Positions 1-9,930 are shown, counted from the stretch's first letter. The stretch: 64,000 nucleotides of DNA from Membranihabitans maritimus (GCF_021729145.1 NZ_JAJSLW010000011.1:1-64000), one strand, 5' to 3'. The notes: generated from the sequence alone by a model not told the origin. Translations and numbers: made by a program.

Positions 1-181
1 AAGGGTATCTGTAATGAAGGGCCAAAGAAAACTTCTTCCATTATCTTACTCATTTGTACCTTACTACTGAATATCCCGATTATAAATATTATTTATCAAG
101 AAAAGAATTGTGGGCTGAAATTTATGGCATACGATACAGGAAGCAGGTTAATTTATTTAGTACACAATTTTGTACACACAT

Positions 182-215
182 AAAAAAAGGGTTATGAAAT
201 TAATCACAACCCTTT
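182..215 (-). terminator. Rho-independent terminator of tRNA-Asn
   Basis: An 8-bp perfect stem (186-193 AAAGGGTT with 208-215 AACCCTTT) is followed, reading on the minus strand, by a run of T (the A run 182-188 on the plus strand). It lies directly after the 3' end of the tRNA-Asn gene and probably ends that transcript. Confidence 0.75.
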
Positions 216-224
216 GAATTTCAG

Positions 225-298
225 CGCCTCAGATAGGGCTCGAACCTATGACCTACGGATTAACAGTCCGCCGCTCTAACCAGCTGAGCTACTGAGGC
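225..298 (-). tRNA. tRNA-Asn (GTT)
   Basis: The minus strand folds into a standard cloverleaf. The acceptor stem is GCCTCAG/CTGAGGC, the D-arm contains AGCTGG, the anticodon loop is CTGTTAA with anticodon GTT, and the T-arm contains GGTTCGAGCC. The discriminator base is G and CCA is not encoded. A phylum-type promoter lies upstream and a terminator hairpin downstream. Confidence 0.95.
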
Positions 299-336
299 AA
301 TTTTTGGGAACCAAAGCTCTTAAACTTTAGCGACTG

Positions 337-367
337 CAAATTTACCAAATTCATTGAAATGTCCAAA
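337..367 (-). promoter_or_regulatory. Bacteroidota-type promoter of tRNA-Asn
   Basis: On the minus strand TTTG (plus 364-367) is followed after 19 nt by TAAATTTG (plus 337-344). This matches the Bacteroidota primary sigma-factor consensus (TTTG / TAnnTTTG). The tRNA-Asp gene in this window has the same arrangement with the same spacing. Confidence 0.65.
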
Positions 368-381
368 CAATTTTTTAAAAA

Positions 382-945
382 TTATAATGACCAGGCATTA
401 TCTACTTCATCGATGGGTAGGTCCCCTATGTAGGTGCCGGGAACAGGATCATATGCAAGAACTTGTTCACCAATTATTTCTGAAGAAAAATACCCAGAAT
501 AGGTAAGTTCTTTTAACTCCCTGAAAAAGGGTTTGCCCGAATCCGAATGATTGGTTGCTTCATCTACCAATTGATCCATAATTTGATTTTGTTCATCACC
601 TGTGAGATTAAAATACGAATCTCCAAATTTTTCTTCGGACAATTGATTAACATTAGCCAGTTTAGATTTAAAACCGGATTGATCATTTTCATTCCAAAAG
701 TTACCTATTAAATCATCAATAAATTCGGGAACGCCAACTTCAGAGGCACCTGGAGTCTCTGTCTTAGGTAAAATAGTATCTGTTAGGGAACTGATTGTTT
801 TTGCTTCATCAGGAGAAAAAAATGCAGGTTCCCAATCTAATTTTTTCTCTGCTTTACAACCGGCTACTAACCCTGCCATGGTGCCAGCAGATAAAGCCGT
901 TCCCATAATTAAAGAAGTTCTCTTAATAGCTGTTCTTCGATCCAT
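382..945 (-). CDS. Gluconate 2-dehydrogenase subunit 3 family protein
   Basis: A 187-residue small subunit of a GMC-type membrane or periplasmic dehydrogenase. The N-terminus has a twin-arginine pattern (MDRRTAIKR) and a hydrophobic stretch ending in VAGC, so Tat export, possibly as a lipoprotein, is likely. The remainder, with SPDEAKTISSLTDTILPKT near residue 45 and PEFIDDLIGNFW near 73, fits the gluconate 2-dehydrogenase subunit 3 family. It lies 10 bp downstream of the GMC flavoprotein gene on the same strand, so the two form a catalytic subunit plus small subunit unit. The substrate cannot be told from sequence. Confidence 0.85.
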   Translation of the reverse strand: MDRRTAIKRTSLIMGTALSAGTMAGLVAGCKAEKKLDWEPAFFSPDEAKTISSLTDTILPKTETPGASEVGVPEFIDDLIGNFWNENDQSGFKSKLANVNQLSEEKFGDSYFNLTGDEQNQIMDQLVDEATNHSDSGKPFFRELKELTYSGYFSSEIIGEQVLAYDPVPGTYIGDLPIDEVDNAWSL

Positions 946-955
946 TTCTTTTAAT

Positions 956-2665
956 TTAAAGGTTTTGTCGATTTAATTCCTTTACAGCATGGTCACAAGC
1001 CCGCGCAGTTAAAGCCATATATGTAATTGACGGATTTTGGCAACCTGATGAAGTCATACATGCTCCGTCGGTAACAAAAACATTCTTCACATTGTGGATT
1101 TGGTTCCATTGATTGAGTATACTCGTTTTAGGATCGCGTCCCATTCTGGCCGTACCCATTTCATGTATTCCAAGGCCGGGATATGACATTCGATCATTGA
1201 GTTGTACATCTTTTAGGCCAGATTTTTCAAGCATTTCTACAACTTGTACTTTCATGTCTTTTCTCATATTGAGTTCATTCTCTTTCCATTCGGCATCGAA
1301 TCGGAGAAGAGGAATTCCCCATTGGTCTTTTTCGTTGGAATCCTGATAGACAATGTTGTCTTCGTAAGGTAAGCATTCTCCAAATGCTATCATACCATAG
1401 GTCCAGGGCCCTCCTGGTTTGAACAATTGCTCTTTACCGTCCTTACCGTATTTAAGTTCCCCTATACTCTGTTGCCATTCGGCTCCTCTTCCACCACCAC
1501 CTTGAAGTCCGTAACCTCGCACAAAATCTTTCATTTTGGATTGGGAATCAATATTTCGGAATCGCGGCATATAAGTTCCACCCGGTCGTCTACCTTTATA
1601 GTAATAATCTTCTAATCCTTCTACCTTACCTCTGGCACTGATTAAAAAGTGATGATCCATAAGATTTCTCCCCAATACGCCATTCGTATTCCCCAGTCCT
1701 TCTGAAAAAGTCGATGATTTGGAATTCATAAGGATCTGAGTGCTGCCGAGGCATGATGCAGTTAAAAAAATAACCTTAGCGTTAAAAACGATTTCTTCCT
1801 TTGTTTCCGCATCTATTACCCGAACTCCTGAGGCTTTTCCGGTTTTGGGATCATATATTACCGAATGGACAATACTGTAAGGCCTGATGGACATGTTCCC
1901 AGATCTTTCGGCGTCCGGTAATGTAGCCGAAACCGAACTAAAATATCCTCCAAAAGGACATCCCCTGATGCATCTGTTTCTATATTGACAGGCACCCCTA
2001 TCTTTGGCTTCAGATAAATTAGCTACCCGCGCATTGGTCAGAATTCTGTCATCATAAACTTCTCTAATTCTATCAATTACATATTGCTCCGCTACATTCA
2101 ATTCCATAGGTTTCAAAAAGGGGCCATCAGGTAAGTGCGCCAAACCTTCTTTCTTTCCTGCTATCCCCACATAATTCTCAACATAATCATACCACGGTGC
2201 AATATCTTTATAGCGAATAGGCCAGTCAATGCCAATACCTTCCTTAAGATTTGCCTCGAAGTCAAGATCACTCCACCGGTAACATTGTCGACCCCACATT
2301 AAAGACCTTCCGCCTACGTGATAACCTCGCATCCAATCAAAACGTTTATCCTCCAGGTAGGGATGTTCTGAATCTTTGACAAACCAATGTTTGGTATATT
2401 GGCTAATGGTGTATCCCGTTCTGCTCTGTTTGGGATAGTGTTCTTCTATTTCTTCCTGCAACACCTTTCCTCGGTGCTTAGCATCCCAGGGATCCATATT
2501 GGCAGTCGGGTAGTCACCATGTTTAACCATCCTGCCTCTTTCCAGTACCAGGGTTTTAAGTCCTTTCTCTGATAATTCCTTTGCCGCCCATCCTCCACTG
2601 ATACCCGACCCCACAACGATGGCGTCATAGGTATTGTTTTGATTGTTTTGCGAATTAAAATACAT
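956..2665 (-). CDS. GMC family FAD-dependent oxidoreductase
   Basis: A 569-residue flavoprotein of the glucose-methanol-choline oxidoreductase family. It has the FAD-binding motif GSGISGG at residues 19-25, a cysteine cluster CQYRNRCIRGC in the middle typical of the sugar/alcohol dehydrogenase branch, and the C-terminal catalytic region HEMGTARMG (about residue 499) followed by SGCQNPSITYMAL. It probably oxidises a sugar or sugar alcohol with the subunit 3 partner encoded just downstream. The enzyme itself has no signal peptide, so co-export with the Tat-bearing small subunit is plausible. Length is normal for the family. The exact substrate is unknown. Confidence 0.9.
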   Translation of the reverse strand: MYFNSQNNQNNTYDAIVVGSGISGGWAAKELSEKGLKTLVLERGRMVKHGDYPTANMDPWDAKHRGKVLQEEIEEHYPKQSRTGYTISQYTKHWFVKDSEHPYLEDKRFDWMRGYHVGGRSLMWGRQCYRWSDLDFEANLKEGIGIDWPIRYKDIAPWYDYVENYVGIAGKKEGLAHLPDGPFLKPMELNVAEQYVIDRIREVYDDRILTNARVANLSEAKDRGACQYRNRCIRGCPFGGYFSSVSATLPDAERSGNMSIRPYSIVHSVIYDPKTGKASGVRVIDAETKEEIVFNAKVIFLTASCLGSTQILMNSKSSTFSEGLGNTNGVLGRNLMDHHFLISARGKVEGLEDYYYKGRRPGGTYMPRFRNIDSQSKMKDFVRGYGLQGGGGRGAEWQQSIGELKYGKDGKEQLFKPGGPWTYGMIAFGECLPYEDNIVYQDSNEKDQWGIPLLRFDAEWKENELNMRKDMKVQVVEMLEKSGLKDVQLNDRMSYPGLGIHEMGTARMGRDPKTSILNQWNQIHNVKNVFVTDGACMTSSGCQNPSITYMALTARACDHAVKELNRQNL

Positions 2666-3033
2666 ATCTCTAATAAATTTTAAACATTCTTGAAATGTAA
2701 TATAAAAACGGCAAACTATACATTTATTGGGTATTAATATTTAGTATTTAAATCTCTTCCAAATTTTTGATCTGGACCGACGAAATTAGATTTTACCACT
2801 TTCCACAGAAAAAAAAACAGCCAGAAATATCTCCACTAGTTTTAGAGTACGGATTGGGCTTGTCCCTCCAATGTTTATGTTTTTTAGATCTTGTCCATTT
2901 TTCCTGGTAAATTGATTGTTCAGGTCTGGGTTTTATAGGTATGGATACATCATTTGATCACAGTGTGTGAAAATTTAGTTTTGTGTTAACAACTTTATGT
3001 TAAATAAAGTCGTCTTAACTAAAAAACAATACC
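2666..3033. other. Intergenic region between divergent genes
   Basis: This AT-rich stretch of 368 bp separates the GMC oxidoreductase (minus) from the GIN-domain lipoprotein (plus). It should hold both promoters, but I see no exact TAnnTTTG match with correct spacing and no coding remnant. Confidence 0.5.
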
Positions 3034-3759
3034 ATGAGAATAATATATATAATAATTCCTGCTATTATCTTATTACTTTCAGGATGTTCCTATGATTCCG
3101 ATTATTGGAATCATCGCTGTGAGACATCACGGGGGAGTGTGCAGACTGTAGGTTTTGATATTCCCATTGTTGATGAGATTTCATTGGAGGATAATTTAAA
3201 ATTGGTGTTGCGATATGGTTCTTATTTTGAAGTATTTGCTGAAGGTACTCCCAATCTCATTGATTTACTTGAATTCAGGGTAAGGGGCGATAAAGTTACT
3301 ATTAGGACAAGGAATTGTATTGCCAATACCAATGACCTTGTGGTATATATAACACTACCATATATAGAAGAAATAATCAACTTCAGTAGTGGGATTATTT
3401 ACTCTGAGAATGTTTTATACACGGACGATTTGGATATTGAGCTCAATGGTTCTGGGATAATTGATCTGGGGGTTGAATCTGATGATCTTGATGTCGAAAT
3501 CATAGGTTCTGGAGAGTTGATACTGGAGGGGAGGGGAGATGAATTGGATCTTTTAATCGAGGGGAGTGGTCTTTTTCGGGGGTTTAATATGGCATTTAAT
3601 GAAGCAGAGGTAGAGTCTTATGGTAGTGGAAATGGAATGGTTAATGTCCGGGATGAATTAAAAGTCAGATTGTTTGGCAGTGGCAGTGTTTACTTCCGGG
3701 GATTTCCTTTACTTTATACAAATATCCAGGGGAGTGGAGGAGTATTTGATGCAAATTAA
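3034..3759 (+). CDS. GIN-domain (DUF2807) lipoprotein
   Basis: A 241-residue predicted lipoprotein. A short hydrophobic signal ends in the lipobox LLSGC (Cys at residue 18). The rest is rich in beta strands with regularly spaced GSG motifs (NGSG, IGSG, EGSG, YGSG, FGSG, QGSG between about 140 and 236). This is the pattern of the head-GIN/DUF2807 beta-helix domain, common in Bacteroidota cell-envelope proteins of unknown role. It stands alone, with no same-strand neighbour nearby. Confidence 0.8.
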   Translation: MRIIYIIIPAIILLLSGCSYDSDYWNHRCETSRGSVQTVGFDIPIVDEISLEDNLKLVLRYGSYFEVFAEGTPNLIDLLEFRVRGDKVTIRTRNCIANTNDLVVYITLPYIEEIINFSSGIIYSENVLYTDDLDIELNGSGIIDLGVESDDLDVEIIGSGELILEGRGDELDLLIEGSGLFRGFNMAFNEAEVESYGSGNGMVNVRDELKVRLFGSGSVYFRGFPLLYTNIQGSGGVFDAN

Positions 3760-4185
3760 TTAAAAATCAAATTTTCCCGGAAATTCATATTAGAATCCTT
3801 TATCTGATTTCGATATATTTTTCGGATTCAGAGCACTAAAGAGCAGGAAGAAGATCACCTGCTTTCAAGTGGTAACTCATTAATGCCAATTTTCAATCCT
3901 GGATCGACAAGGGGGATCTAATGTTTTCCCTCCCTTTGGATGATCCCGGTAAAGCTTCAGGAATCCCTGCGAACCTATAACTATTTGTCGAGCTCAGATT
4001 ACTTAATACTTTCAAAGGTAGATGACGGGCAATCTGTAAGCATTAATATTGATACGATGGTTTTGCGGGAATTCCAACGAACCTGGGAAAAATTAATCAG
4101 GCAGTTTTGGAATACCTTTGTGGGATCATATTTACCTGCCACTTTTAATTGTTATTACTTCTATTGTTTTTTATTTATGAAAAGG
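3760..4185. other. Intergenic region with an unsupported open frame
   Basis: About 425 bp between convergent genes. A plus-strand open frame from 3940 runs into the end of cysS. Its predicted peptide resembles no family I know and its last third is antisense to cysS, so I do not call it a gene. The stretch could hold a decayed gene. Confidence 0.4.
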
Positions 4186-5679
4186 TTAAAACGTATAAGT
4201 AGATCCTTCTTTCCCGTCTTTTATCACTATTCCCGCAGCAGCCAATTGATCACGTATCTGGTCCGATAGCGCCCAGTTTTTATTGGCACGGGCGTCTTTG
4301 CGGAGGTTCAAAAGAATATCCATTACCTCATCCATTTTATCGTTACCTTTTTCTTCTGGTTTAAGGCCTAGTACATCTTTTACAAAGGAAGTAAAGGTAG
4401 ATTTTAATCGTTCTATGGATTCGGTTGATAGCTGTTGAATTTTTATTTGGCCGTTGTCAATTTCATTTAATTTACCCGCTAACTCAAACAATACTGCTAA
4501 TGTTTTGGCGGTATTAAAGTCATTACTCATCTCTATATAGCACTGATCGCATTTTTCGATGATTTGATTAGATAGTGTCAAGTCATAATTAGAATTTTCG
4601 CTTACTGCAACTAATTTTTCCGCCAGAGGCAATGCATTCATCAATTTTTTAAATCCTTTTTCTGCGGCGAGGAGAGCATCATCAGAAAGATCCAATGTGC
4701 TGGAATAATGAGCTTGTAAGAAAAAGAATCGCACAGTCATCGGGTCATAACCCTTAGAAATATGTTCACTTTCTCCCGAAAATAGTTGTTGTGGAGTTAT
4801 AGTATTACCGTCGCTTTTAGACATTTTCTTACCATTCATCAAGAGCATGTTGGTATGAACCCAATAATTGGCTGGATGAGAACCACAGGCACTGTGGTTT
4901 TGGGCAATTTCATTCTCGTGATGAGGGAATTTCAGATCGGCTCCACCTCCATGGATGTCAAAAGTTTTGCCGAGATATTTGGTGCTCATGGCAGAGCATT
5001 CCAGATGCCAACCGGGGAATCCTTCTGACCAGGGAGAATTCCATCTCATAATATGTCTTTCATCTGCTTTCATCCATATGGCAAAGTCGGCGGGGTTATT
5101 TTTTTCGTCCTGGTTTTTTAGCTCCCTTGTTTCTGATAATAAATCATCAATTACTCTGCCTGATAATTTCCCATATTGATCGGTCTCTTTTGCAAATTTA
5201 ACCGTATCGAAGTATACGGACCCATTCTTTTCGTAAGCATAACCATTGTCTAAAATGGCCTGAACCATTTCTATTTGCTCAGGGATATGTCCGGAAGCTT
5301 GAGGTTCAATAGAAGGGGGAAGGGTATTGAGAATATCCATCATTTTGTGAAATCCGTTAGCATACTTTTGGGCTACTTCCATTGGTTCTAACTTCTCAAC
5401 TTTAGCTTTTTTTGCCATACGATCCTCACCATCATCTAGTAGGTGCCCGACATCAGTTATGTTTCGAACGTAGCGCACATTGTACCCCAGATGCATTAAG
5501 TACCGGAACATGAAATCAAAACTGACAAAGGTACGGCAATTCCCGAGATGGACATCACTATATACAGTAGGTCCACAAACATACAGTCCTAAATGGGGAG
5601 GATTAATAGCCTCGAATTTTTCCTTTTGTTTAGTAAGGCTGTTATGTAAATGTAATGGAAACTTTTCGTATTTATTCAT
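4186..5679 (-). CDS. cysS: Cysteine-tRNA ligase
   Basis: Cysteinyl-tRNA synthetase, 497 residues, normal length for this class I enzyme. It charges tRNA-Cys in the cytosol. Visible signatures are the zinc ligand region CGPTVYS (Cys35), the HIGH-equivalent HLGN at 44-47, LECS (Cys228), HHENE at 253-257 and KMSKS at 285-289. It is the last gene of the minus-strand run that starts with pyk and lies 25 bp after the M29 aminopeptidase gene. Nothing unusual is seen. Confidence 0.97.
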   Translation of the reverse strand: MNKYEKFPLHLHNSLTKQKEKFEAINPPHLGLYVCGPTVYSDVHLGNCRTFVSFDFMFRYLMHLGYNVRYVRNITDVGHLLDDGEDRMAKKAKVEKLEPMEVAQKYANGFHKMMDILNTLPPSIEPQASGHIPEQIEMVQAILDNGYAYEKNGSVYFDTVKFAKETDQYGKLSGRVIDDLLSETRELKNQDEKNNPADFAIWMKADERHIMRWNSPWSEGFPGWHLECSAMSTKYLGKTFDIHGGGADLKFPHHENEIAQNHSACGSHPANYWVHTNMLLMNGKKMSKSDGNTITPQQLFSGESEHISKGYDPMTVRFFFLQAHYSSTLDLSDDALLAAEKGFKKLMNALPLAEKLVAVSENSNYDLTLSNQIIEKCDQCYIEMSNDFNTAKTLAVLFELAGKLNEIDNGQIKIQQLSTESIERLKSTFTSFVKDVLGLKPEEKGNDKMDEVMDILLNLRKDARANKNWALSDQIRDQLAAAGIVIKDGKEGSTYTF

Positions 5680-5704
5680 TTTATATCTTGTTTCAATTTT
5701 GGTG

Positions 5705-6799
5705 CTAAATTAAAAATTTGCCTCTTTCATAAATAACTTTACCATCCGCAATAATTTGACCGTCTTTTTTCATGTCTGTTATCATATCCCAATGAACGGA
5801 TGATCTGTTTTTTCCTCCACATTGCTTATAGGCCTGGCCTACAGCTAAGTGGATGCTACCACCAATTTTTTCATCAAATAATATATTACGCGTTATCCTT
5901 TGGATATTATAGTTGGTGCCAATTGCTGCTTCACCTAATCTGCGAGCACCTTCTATTTTAAAAATATCATTCAGTACTTCCTGACCTTTTTCGGCTGACC
6001 AATTGGTAATGTAACCGTCCTTGAATGTTAGGCGTACACCAATTACTTCGTTGCCCCTGTAAATTGCCGGATATGAAAAGTATACTTCTCCATTGACGGA
6101 GTCTTCAACCGGTGCTGTGAATACTTCTCCTGAAGGCATATTGGCCCTGCCGTCTGAATTAATCCAGGTCCTTCCACTGCAAGAAAAAGAAATATCGATA
6201 TTCTCGCCGCGGTAAATTATATTTTTTGATTGATTTAAAAAATCTGTAACGGATTGTTGTTGGAGTCGTACTTGTAACCACGATTGAGAGGGATCTTTGT
6301 CATAGAGTTTGCAGGCAGCATAAACAAATTCCTGATAATCGTCCAAAGCCATTTCAGCTGCTTGAGCAGAAGCCTGGGTAGGAAATTGGCATAGACTTCT
6401 TTCCATTGATCCGTTGGCCGTTCTTTCAAAGTAAAGATCATTCAGGGGCTTGGTAGCATCAGCTCTAATTTTCAATTTTTCCCCATCAATGTTTTTATCT
6501 TCAAATAAATTGTATGGAGCTCTGATAAACAAGTATTTCTCAAAATTTTCGAACCGATACCATGTTGTTGGAGATATATATTCTATTTGGTGAAGTTTTG
6601 CCCGGTCAAATAATATTTTATTTTGTCCTTCGAATATAAACTCCGTCTCGAGATGTCCTCCGCGATCCAGTGTGGCTTTGTAAATCTCTTTTACGAGAGG
6701 TTCTGCAAGGAGGGTCGTTTTTATAAATAAACGGTCGTTCTTTTTTATTTCCAGGCAGTAGTCGACCAGGAGCGCTGCATATTTTTCTAGTAGCGTCAT
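5705..6799 (-). CDS. M29 family aminopeptidase
   Basis: A 364-residue metallo-aminopeptidase of family M29 (thermophilic aminopeptidase / AmpS / PepS type), a cytosolic enzyme that removes N-terminal residues from peptides. Family motifs are MPSGEVFTAP (metal-ligand Glu, about residue 222), the HLAVGQAY segment (about 315) and SSVHWDMI (His, about 335). The start ATG is 3 bp from the hflX stop, indicating translational coupling within the operon. Confidence 0.88.
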   Translation of the reverse strand: MTLLEKYAALLVDYCLEIKKNDRLFIKTTLLAEPLVKEIYKATLDRGGHLETEFIFEGQNKILFDRAKLHQIEYISPTTWYRFENFEKYLFIRAPYNLFEDKNIDGEKLKIRADATKPLNDLYFERTANGSMERSLCQFPTQASAQAAEMALDDYQEFVYAACKLYDKDPSQSWLQVRLQQQSVTDFLNQSKNIIYRGENIDISFSCSGRTWINSDGRANMPSGEVFTAPVEDSVNGEVYFSYPAIYRGNEVIGVRLTFKDGYITNWSAEKGQEVLNDIFKIEGARRLGEAAIGTNYNIQRITRNILFDEKIGGSIHLAVGQAYKQCGGKNRSSVHWDMITDMKKDGQIIADGKVIYERGKFLI

Positions 6800-6802
6800 T
6801 AA

Positions 6803-8011
6803 TTACCAGTATTTAGCTCTGTAGGGATATCTTTTTTGGTATTGTGTTTCGACTAATCCTGTTAAAAGGTGTCGAAGTTCATTGATGTTTTCTTTGGTAT
6901 ATGCGGATACAAAGGCTACCGGATGTTCATATTTTTTTTGTAGGCTTTCCAATAACTCACTTTCCATGATACTTTTTTCTTCATCAGTAAGTAAATCATC
7001 AAAATGCTTTTTGCGATAAAGGTCAAGTTTATTAAAAACCATCAGGGTAGGTTTTTGGCTTACTCCCAATGAAGCCAGGGTTTCGTTGACAGTGGCAATG
7101 TGTTCTTCGTATTTGTCGTGAGACAGGTCGATTACGTGTATAAGTATATCACTTTCTTTGGCTTCGTCCAATGTAGATTTGAAACTCTCTACGAGGTGAT
7201 GGGGTAATTTTCGAATAAAGCCGACTGTATCTGACATGAGAAATGGCATTCGACCAAATACCACTTTTCTTACGGTGGTGTCCAGTGTAGCAAATAATTT
7301 ATTCTCAGCCAGTACGTCGGACTTTGTCAATCGGTTCATAAGTGAGGATTTCCCTACATTGGTATATCCTACCAGGGCCACTCTGATATATTCCCCTCGA
7401 TTCTTCCGTTGCGTTTGATTCTGAAGCTCAATTTTATCAAGTTTATCTTTTAGCTTTTTGATCTTATCTCTTACGATCCTTCTATCGGTTTCTATTTCCT
7501 TTTCTCCAGGACCTCTCATTCCGATTCCCCCTTTTTGTCGTTCGAGGTGAGTCCATAATCCGCGTAATCGGGGAAGAAGGTATTGCATCTGGGCAAGTTC
7601 TACCTGGGTCTTTGCCTGGGATGTTCGAGCATGATTTGCAAAAATATCCAGGATTAGATTAGAACGGTCAATGATCTTTCTTTTAAGCGTGCGCTCAAGG
7701 TTCTGTGTTTGGGAAGGACTGAGGTCATCGTCAAAAATCACCAGGTCAATATCATGTTCATTGACATACTCCTTTACTTCCAGGGCTTTTCCACTTCCAA
7801 TAAAATATTTTTTATCTGGATGATTAAGTTTTTGGGTGAAACGTGCCTTAGTCTCAGCACCTGCTGTAGAAGCTAAAAACTCTAATTCATCAAGGTATTC
7901 ATTAACTGATTCTTCGGTTTCATCATTAAGCACCAATCCAACTATAACAGCTGTTTCGTCACTTGTTAAGAAGCCTGCCTGATTACTACTTATATTCCAA
8001 TCGTTACTCAC
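6803..8011 (-). CDS. hflX: GTPase HflX
   Basis: A 402-residue GTPase that binds the large ribosomal subunit; in other bacteria HflX rescues stalled or heat-damaged ribosomes. The N-terminal HflX domain ends in the family signature GGIGMRGPGEKEIETDRR (161-178). The G domain has G1 GYTNVGKS (215-222), DTVGFI and NKLD (about 326). Length is usual. It lies between envC (20 bp) and the M29 gene (3 bp) in the pyk-cysS operon. Confidence 0.95.
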   Translation of the reverse strand: MSNDWNISSNQAGFLTSDETAVIVGLVLNDETEESVNEYLDELEFLASTAGAETKARFTQKLNHPDKKYFIGSGKALEVKEYVNEHDIDLVIFDDDLSPSQTQNLERTLKRKIIDRSNLILDIFANHARTSQAKTQVELAQMQYLLPRLRGLWTHLERQKGGIGMRGPGEKEIETDRRIVRDKIKKLKDKLDKIELQNQTQRKNRGEYIRVALVGYTNVGKSSLMNRLTKSDVLAENKLFATLDTTVRKVVFGRMPFLMSDTVGFIRKLPHHLVESFKSTLDEAKESDILIHVIDLSHDKYEEHIATVNETLASLGVSQKPTLMVFNKLDLYRKKHFDDLLTDEEKSIMESELLESLQKKYEHPVAFVSAYTKENINELRHLLTGLVETQYQKRYPYRAKYW

Positions 8012-8031
8012 TAATACTTTTTTGTCTTAAA

Positions 8032-9216
8032 TTAACGGCTTTTAATCCAAAGTGCGGGATTTTGAGCGGTATTTTTTCTCCAAACTTCAAAGTGTAAAAC
8101 CGGTAAGTCATCCTTGTTTTTCCCGACTATCCCAAGTGGTTCATTGCGTTTTACTTGTTGATTTTCGCTAACAAATACTTCACTAAGGTTACTGTAAACG
8201 GTAAAATAGCTACCATGGTTTACTAAAACGACCATATTATTGTTTGGAATATATAATGAATTTATGACTGTTCCTTCAAAGATATTATTTACGGTAGCAC
8301 CTTCGTCTGTTTGTATATCGATACCGTCATTTTCCAACTCAATATTTTTCAGCACGGGATGGTTTTGTTTACCAAATCGTCTTACCACGATACCTGTGTT
8401 TGTAGGCCAGGGTAATTTACCTTTGTTTTGTTCAAAATTGACGGAAAGGGCTTCAACTGCGGGACTTGCAGGCATAGACTTGGTTTTACTTGCTATTAGG
8501 TTTGCAATTTTGTTGCTTAACGCCTTCCTTTCTTTTTCTTTCGCAGCAATCTTGGATCGCAATTTCCCTATATCTTTTTTGAGGGTTGATAAAACCACAT
8601 CTTTTTCTTTCATTTCCTCAGCAAGTTCCTTTTTTTGCGATTCTTTATCATGTTTTTTAGCAATAGTACTTTGTTTTTTGGTTTCCAATTGGGTTTGTTT
8701 ATCACGGAGAGAAGTTTGTAATTCTTCAATTTCGTTTTTTTGGTTTTTTCGAAAAGAGGATATTTGCCGGAAATACCTCCAACGGGCCATAGCCTGGTTA
8801 AAAGATGCGGATGAAAGCAACAATAGCATTTTATTCTGGACTAAATTTGATCTGTGAACTTGTTGAAGTAAGCTTCCGTACTCTTTTTTGATATCTGATA
8901 ACTTTTTCTTTTCTTTCGTTATCTCATTGTCCAGGAACGTAATATCATTTGCCAATTTTTTTATTTCCAGATTATAAGTAGAAATTAATTTTTCCCTGTT
9001 GCGTATCTGGTTTTGAATCAATTGGAATTGATGGCTTAAGTTTTTGGATTCCTGTTGACTCTCTTTTAGCAGGGCATTTGTTTGCTTTATTTCATTAATA
9101 ATTTGATCGCGTTCGGCTTCCAGGGATTGGACATCCTGTGCAAACAAATTACTTTGAAAGCAGGCTATGAATAGAATACCTGTCAGGTACTTCAAAAGGT
9201 GTGTTAAGGTCATCAT
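8032..9216 (-). CDS. Murein hydrolase activator, EnvC-like (degenerate LytM)
   Basis: A 394-residue periplasmic protein: signal peptide (hydrophobic to about residue 26, ending SNLFAQ), a long coiled coil (about 27-265) and a C-terminal LytM/M23 domain (about 285-392). The LytM domain lacks active-site residues: YSNL where active M23 enzymes have YxHL, and HFEVW where they have HxH. That is the EnvC/NlpD activator pattern, so it probably activates an amidase during division and does not cut peptidoglycan itself. The chosen start keeps the signal peptide and makes the gene overlap the upstream DUF4292 gene by 68 bp. Confidence 0.88.
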   Translation of the reverse strand: MMTLTHLLKYLTGILFIACFQSNLFAQDVQSLEAERDQIINEIKQTNALLKESQQESKNLSHQFQLIQNQIRNREKLISTYNLEIKKLANDITFLDNEITKEKKKLSDIKKEYGSLLQQVHRSNLVQNKMLLLLSSASFNQAMARWRYFRQISSFRKNQKNEIEELQTSLRDKQTQLETKKQSTIAKKHDKESQKKELAEEMKEKDVVLSTLKKDIGKLRSKIAAKEKERKALSNKIANLIASKTKSMPASPAVEALSVNFEQNKGKLPWPTNTGIVVRRFGKQNHPVLKNIELENDGIDIQTDEGATVNNIFEGTVINSLYIPNNNMVVLVNHGSYFTVYSNLSEVFVSENQQVKRNEPLGIVGKNKDDLPVLHFEVWRKNTAQNPALWIKSR

Positions 9217-9919
9217 CGAAGCTAAGATTTTTTATTTCTAACTCAATATTAATATTTTGTGTATTAGAAATATCTGCAATATATGAACGAAAGTAAGGAA
9301 TATTTTTTAAATTTTCGTTAGTATATTTATCATATTTTGCTTCTACTACCAGGTCTTTGCTTTCTACCAACCAATTTGACTGTCGAATCTGGTTCTGAAA
9401 AAAAATATCTATGAATAACTTAGCATTCGTTTCGGATTCATAGTCAAATTCGTAGACATCTCCGTTTTTGAATAGGCTGTACTGCCCTCCCTGGACTATA
9501 AATGGATTTCCAATTAATAAATTCTTTAATGCAAAAAAGTCTAATTCGGGGCTATATTTTTGTTGGACATCTTGCCAGGATGAATGCATGTAGACCCGGT
9601 TTATTCTATCCAGCACCATTATAGAGTCAATGGTGACTTTAGTCCTGAATGCTTCAATTCCAATAAATTTTCCAACCATCCATATTTCATCATCGGACAT
9701 TCTTACCGTTAAATTGGAATTGAAATTTATACCCTCCTGAGGAATGAAAAAGGTGAGTTTCCCATTCATTTCAAGATGATCAATGGTTTTAAAAAATTGT
9801 TCAAAGTTCCTTGGGGAGAATTCTTCTTTAGATTTATTTATTTTCTTTGACCCACTGCAATTAACAAATAGAAGGGACAAAATGATGAGACAAATAGATT
9901 GAGTAAATTTATTTTCCAT
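9149..9919 (-). CDS. DUF4292 lipoprotein
   Basis: A 256-residue predicted lipoprotein with a hydrophobic signal and lipobox FVNCS (Cys at about 21). The body, with MNGKLTFFIPQEG (about 51) and a beta-rich C-terminus, matches DUF4292, which is widespread in Bacteroidota next to the EnvC-like gene. Its fold is thought to be LolA/LolB-like, so a role in envelope lipoprotein transport is possible but unproven. The 3' end overlaps envC by 68 bp and the 5' end is 11 bp from the TPR gene. Confidence 0.82.
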   Translation of the reverse strand: MENKFTQSICLIILSLLFVNCSGSKKINKSKEEFSPRNFEQFFKTIDHLEMNGKLTFFIPQEGINFNSNLTVRMSDDEIWMVGKFIGIEAFRTKVTIDSIMVLDRINRVYMHSSWQDVQQKYSPELDFFALKNLLIGNPFIVQGGQYSLFKNGDVYEFDYESETNAKLFIDIFFQNQIRQSNWLVESKDLVVEAKYDKYTNENLKNIPYFRSYIADISNTQNINIELEIKNLSFDDDLNTPFEVPDRYSIHSLLSK

Positions 9920-9930
9920 TGATGAAGATA

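Noticed and set aside
3940-4269. Plus-strand open frame of 109 codons
   Set aside because: No recognisable family, lacks support upstream, and its 3' part is antisense to cysS.
8240-8857. Plus-strand 205-codon frame opposite the EnvC-like gene
   Set aside because: It is antisense to a well-supported coding sequence with coiled-coil codon bias and resembles no protein.
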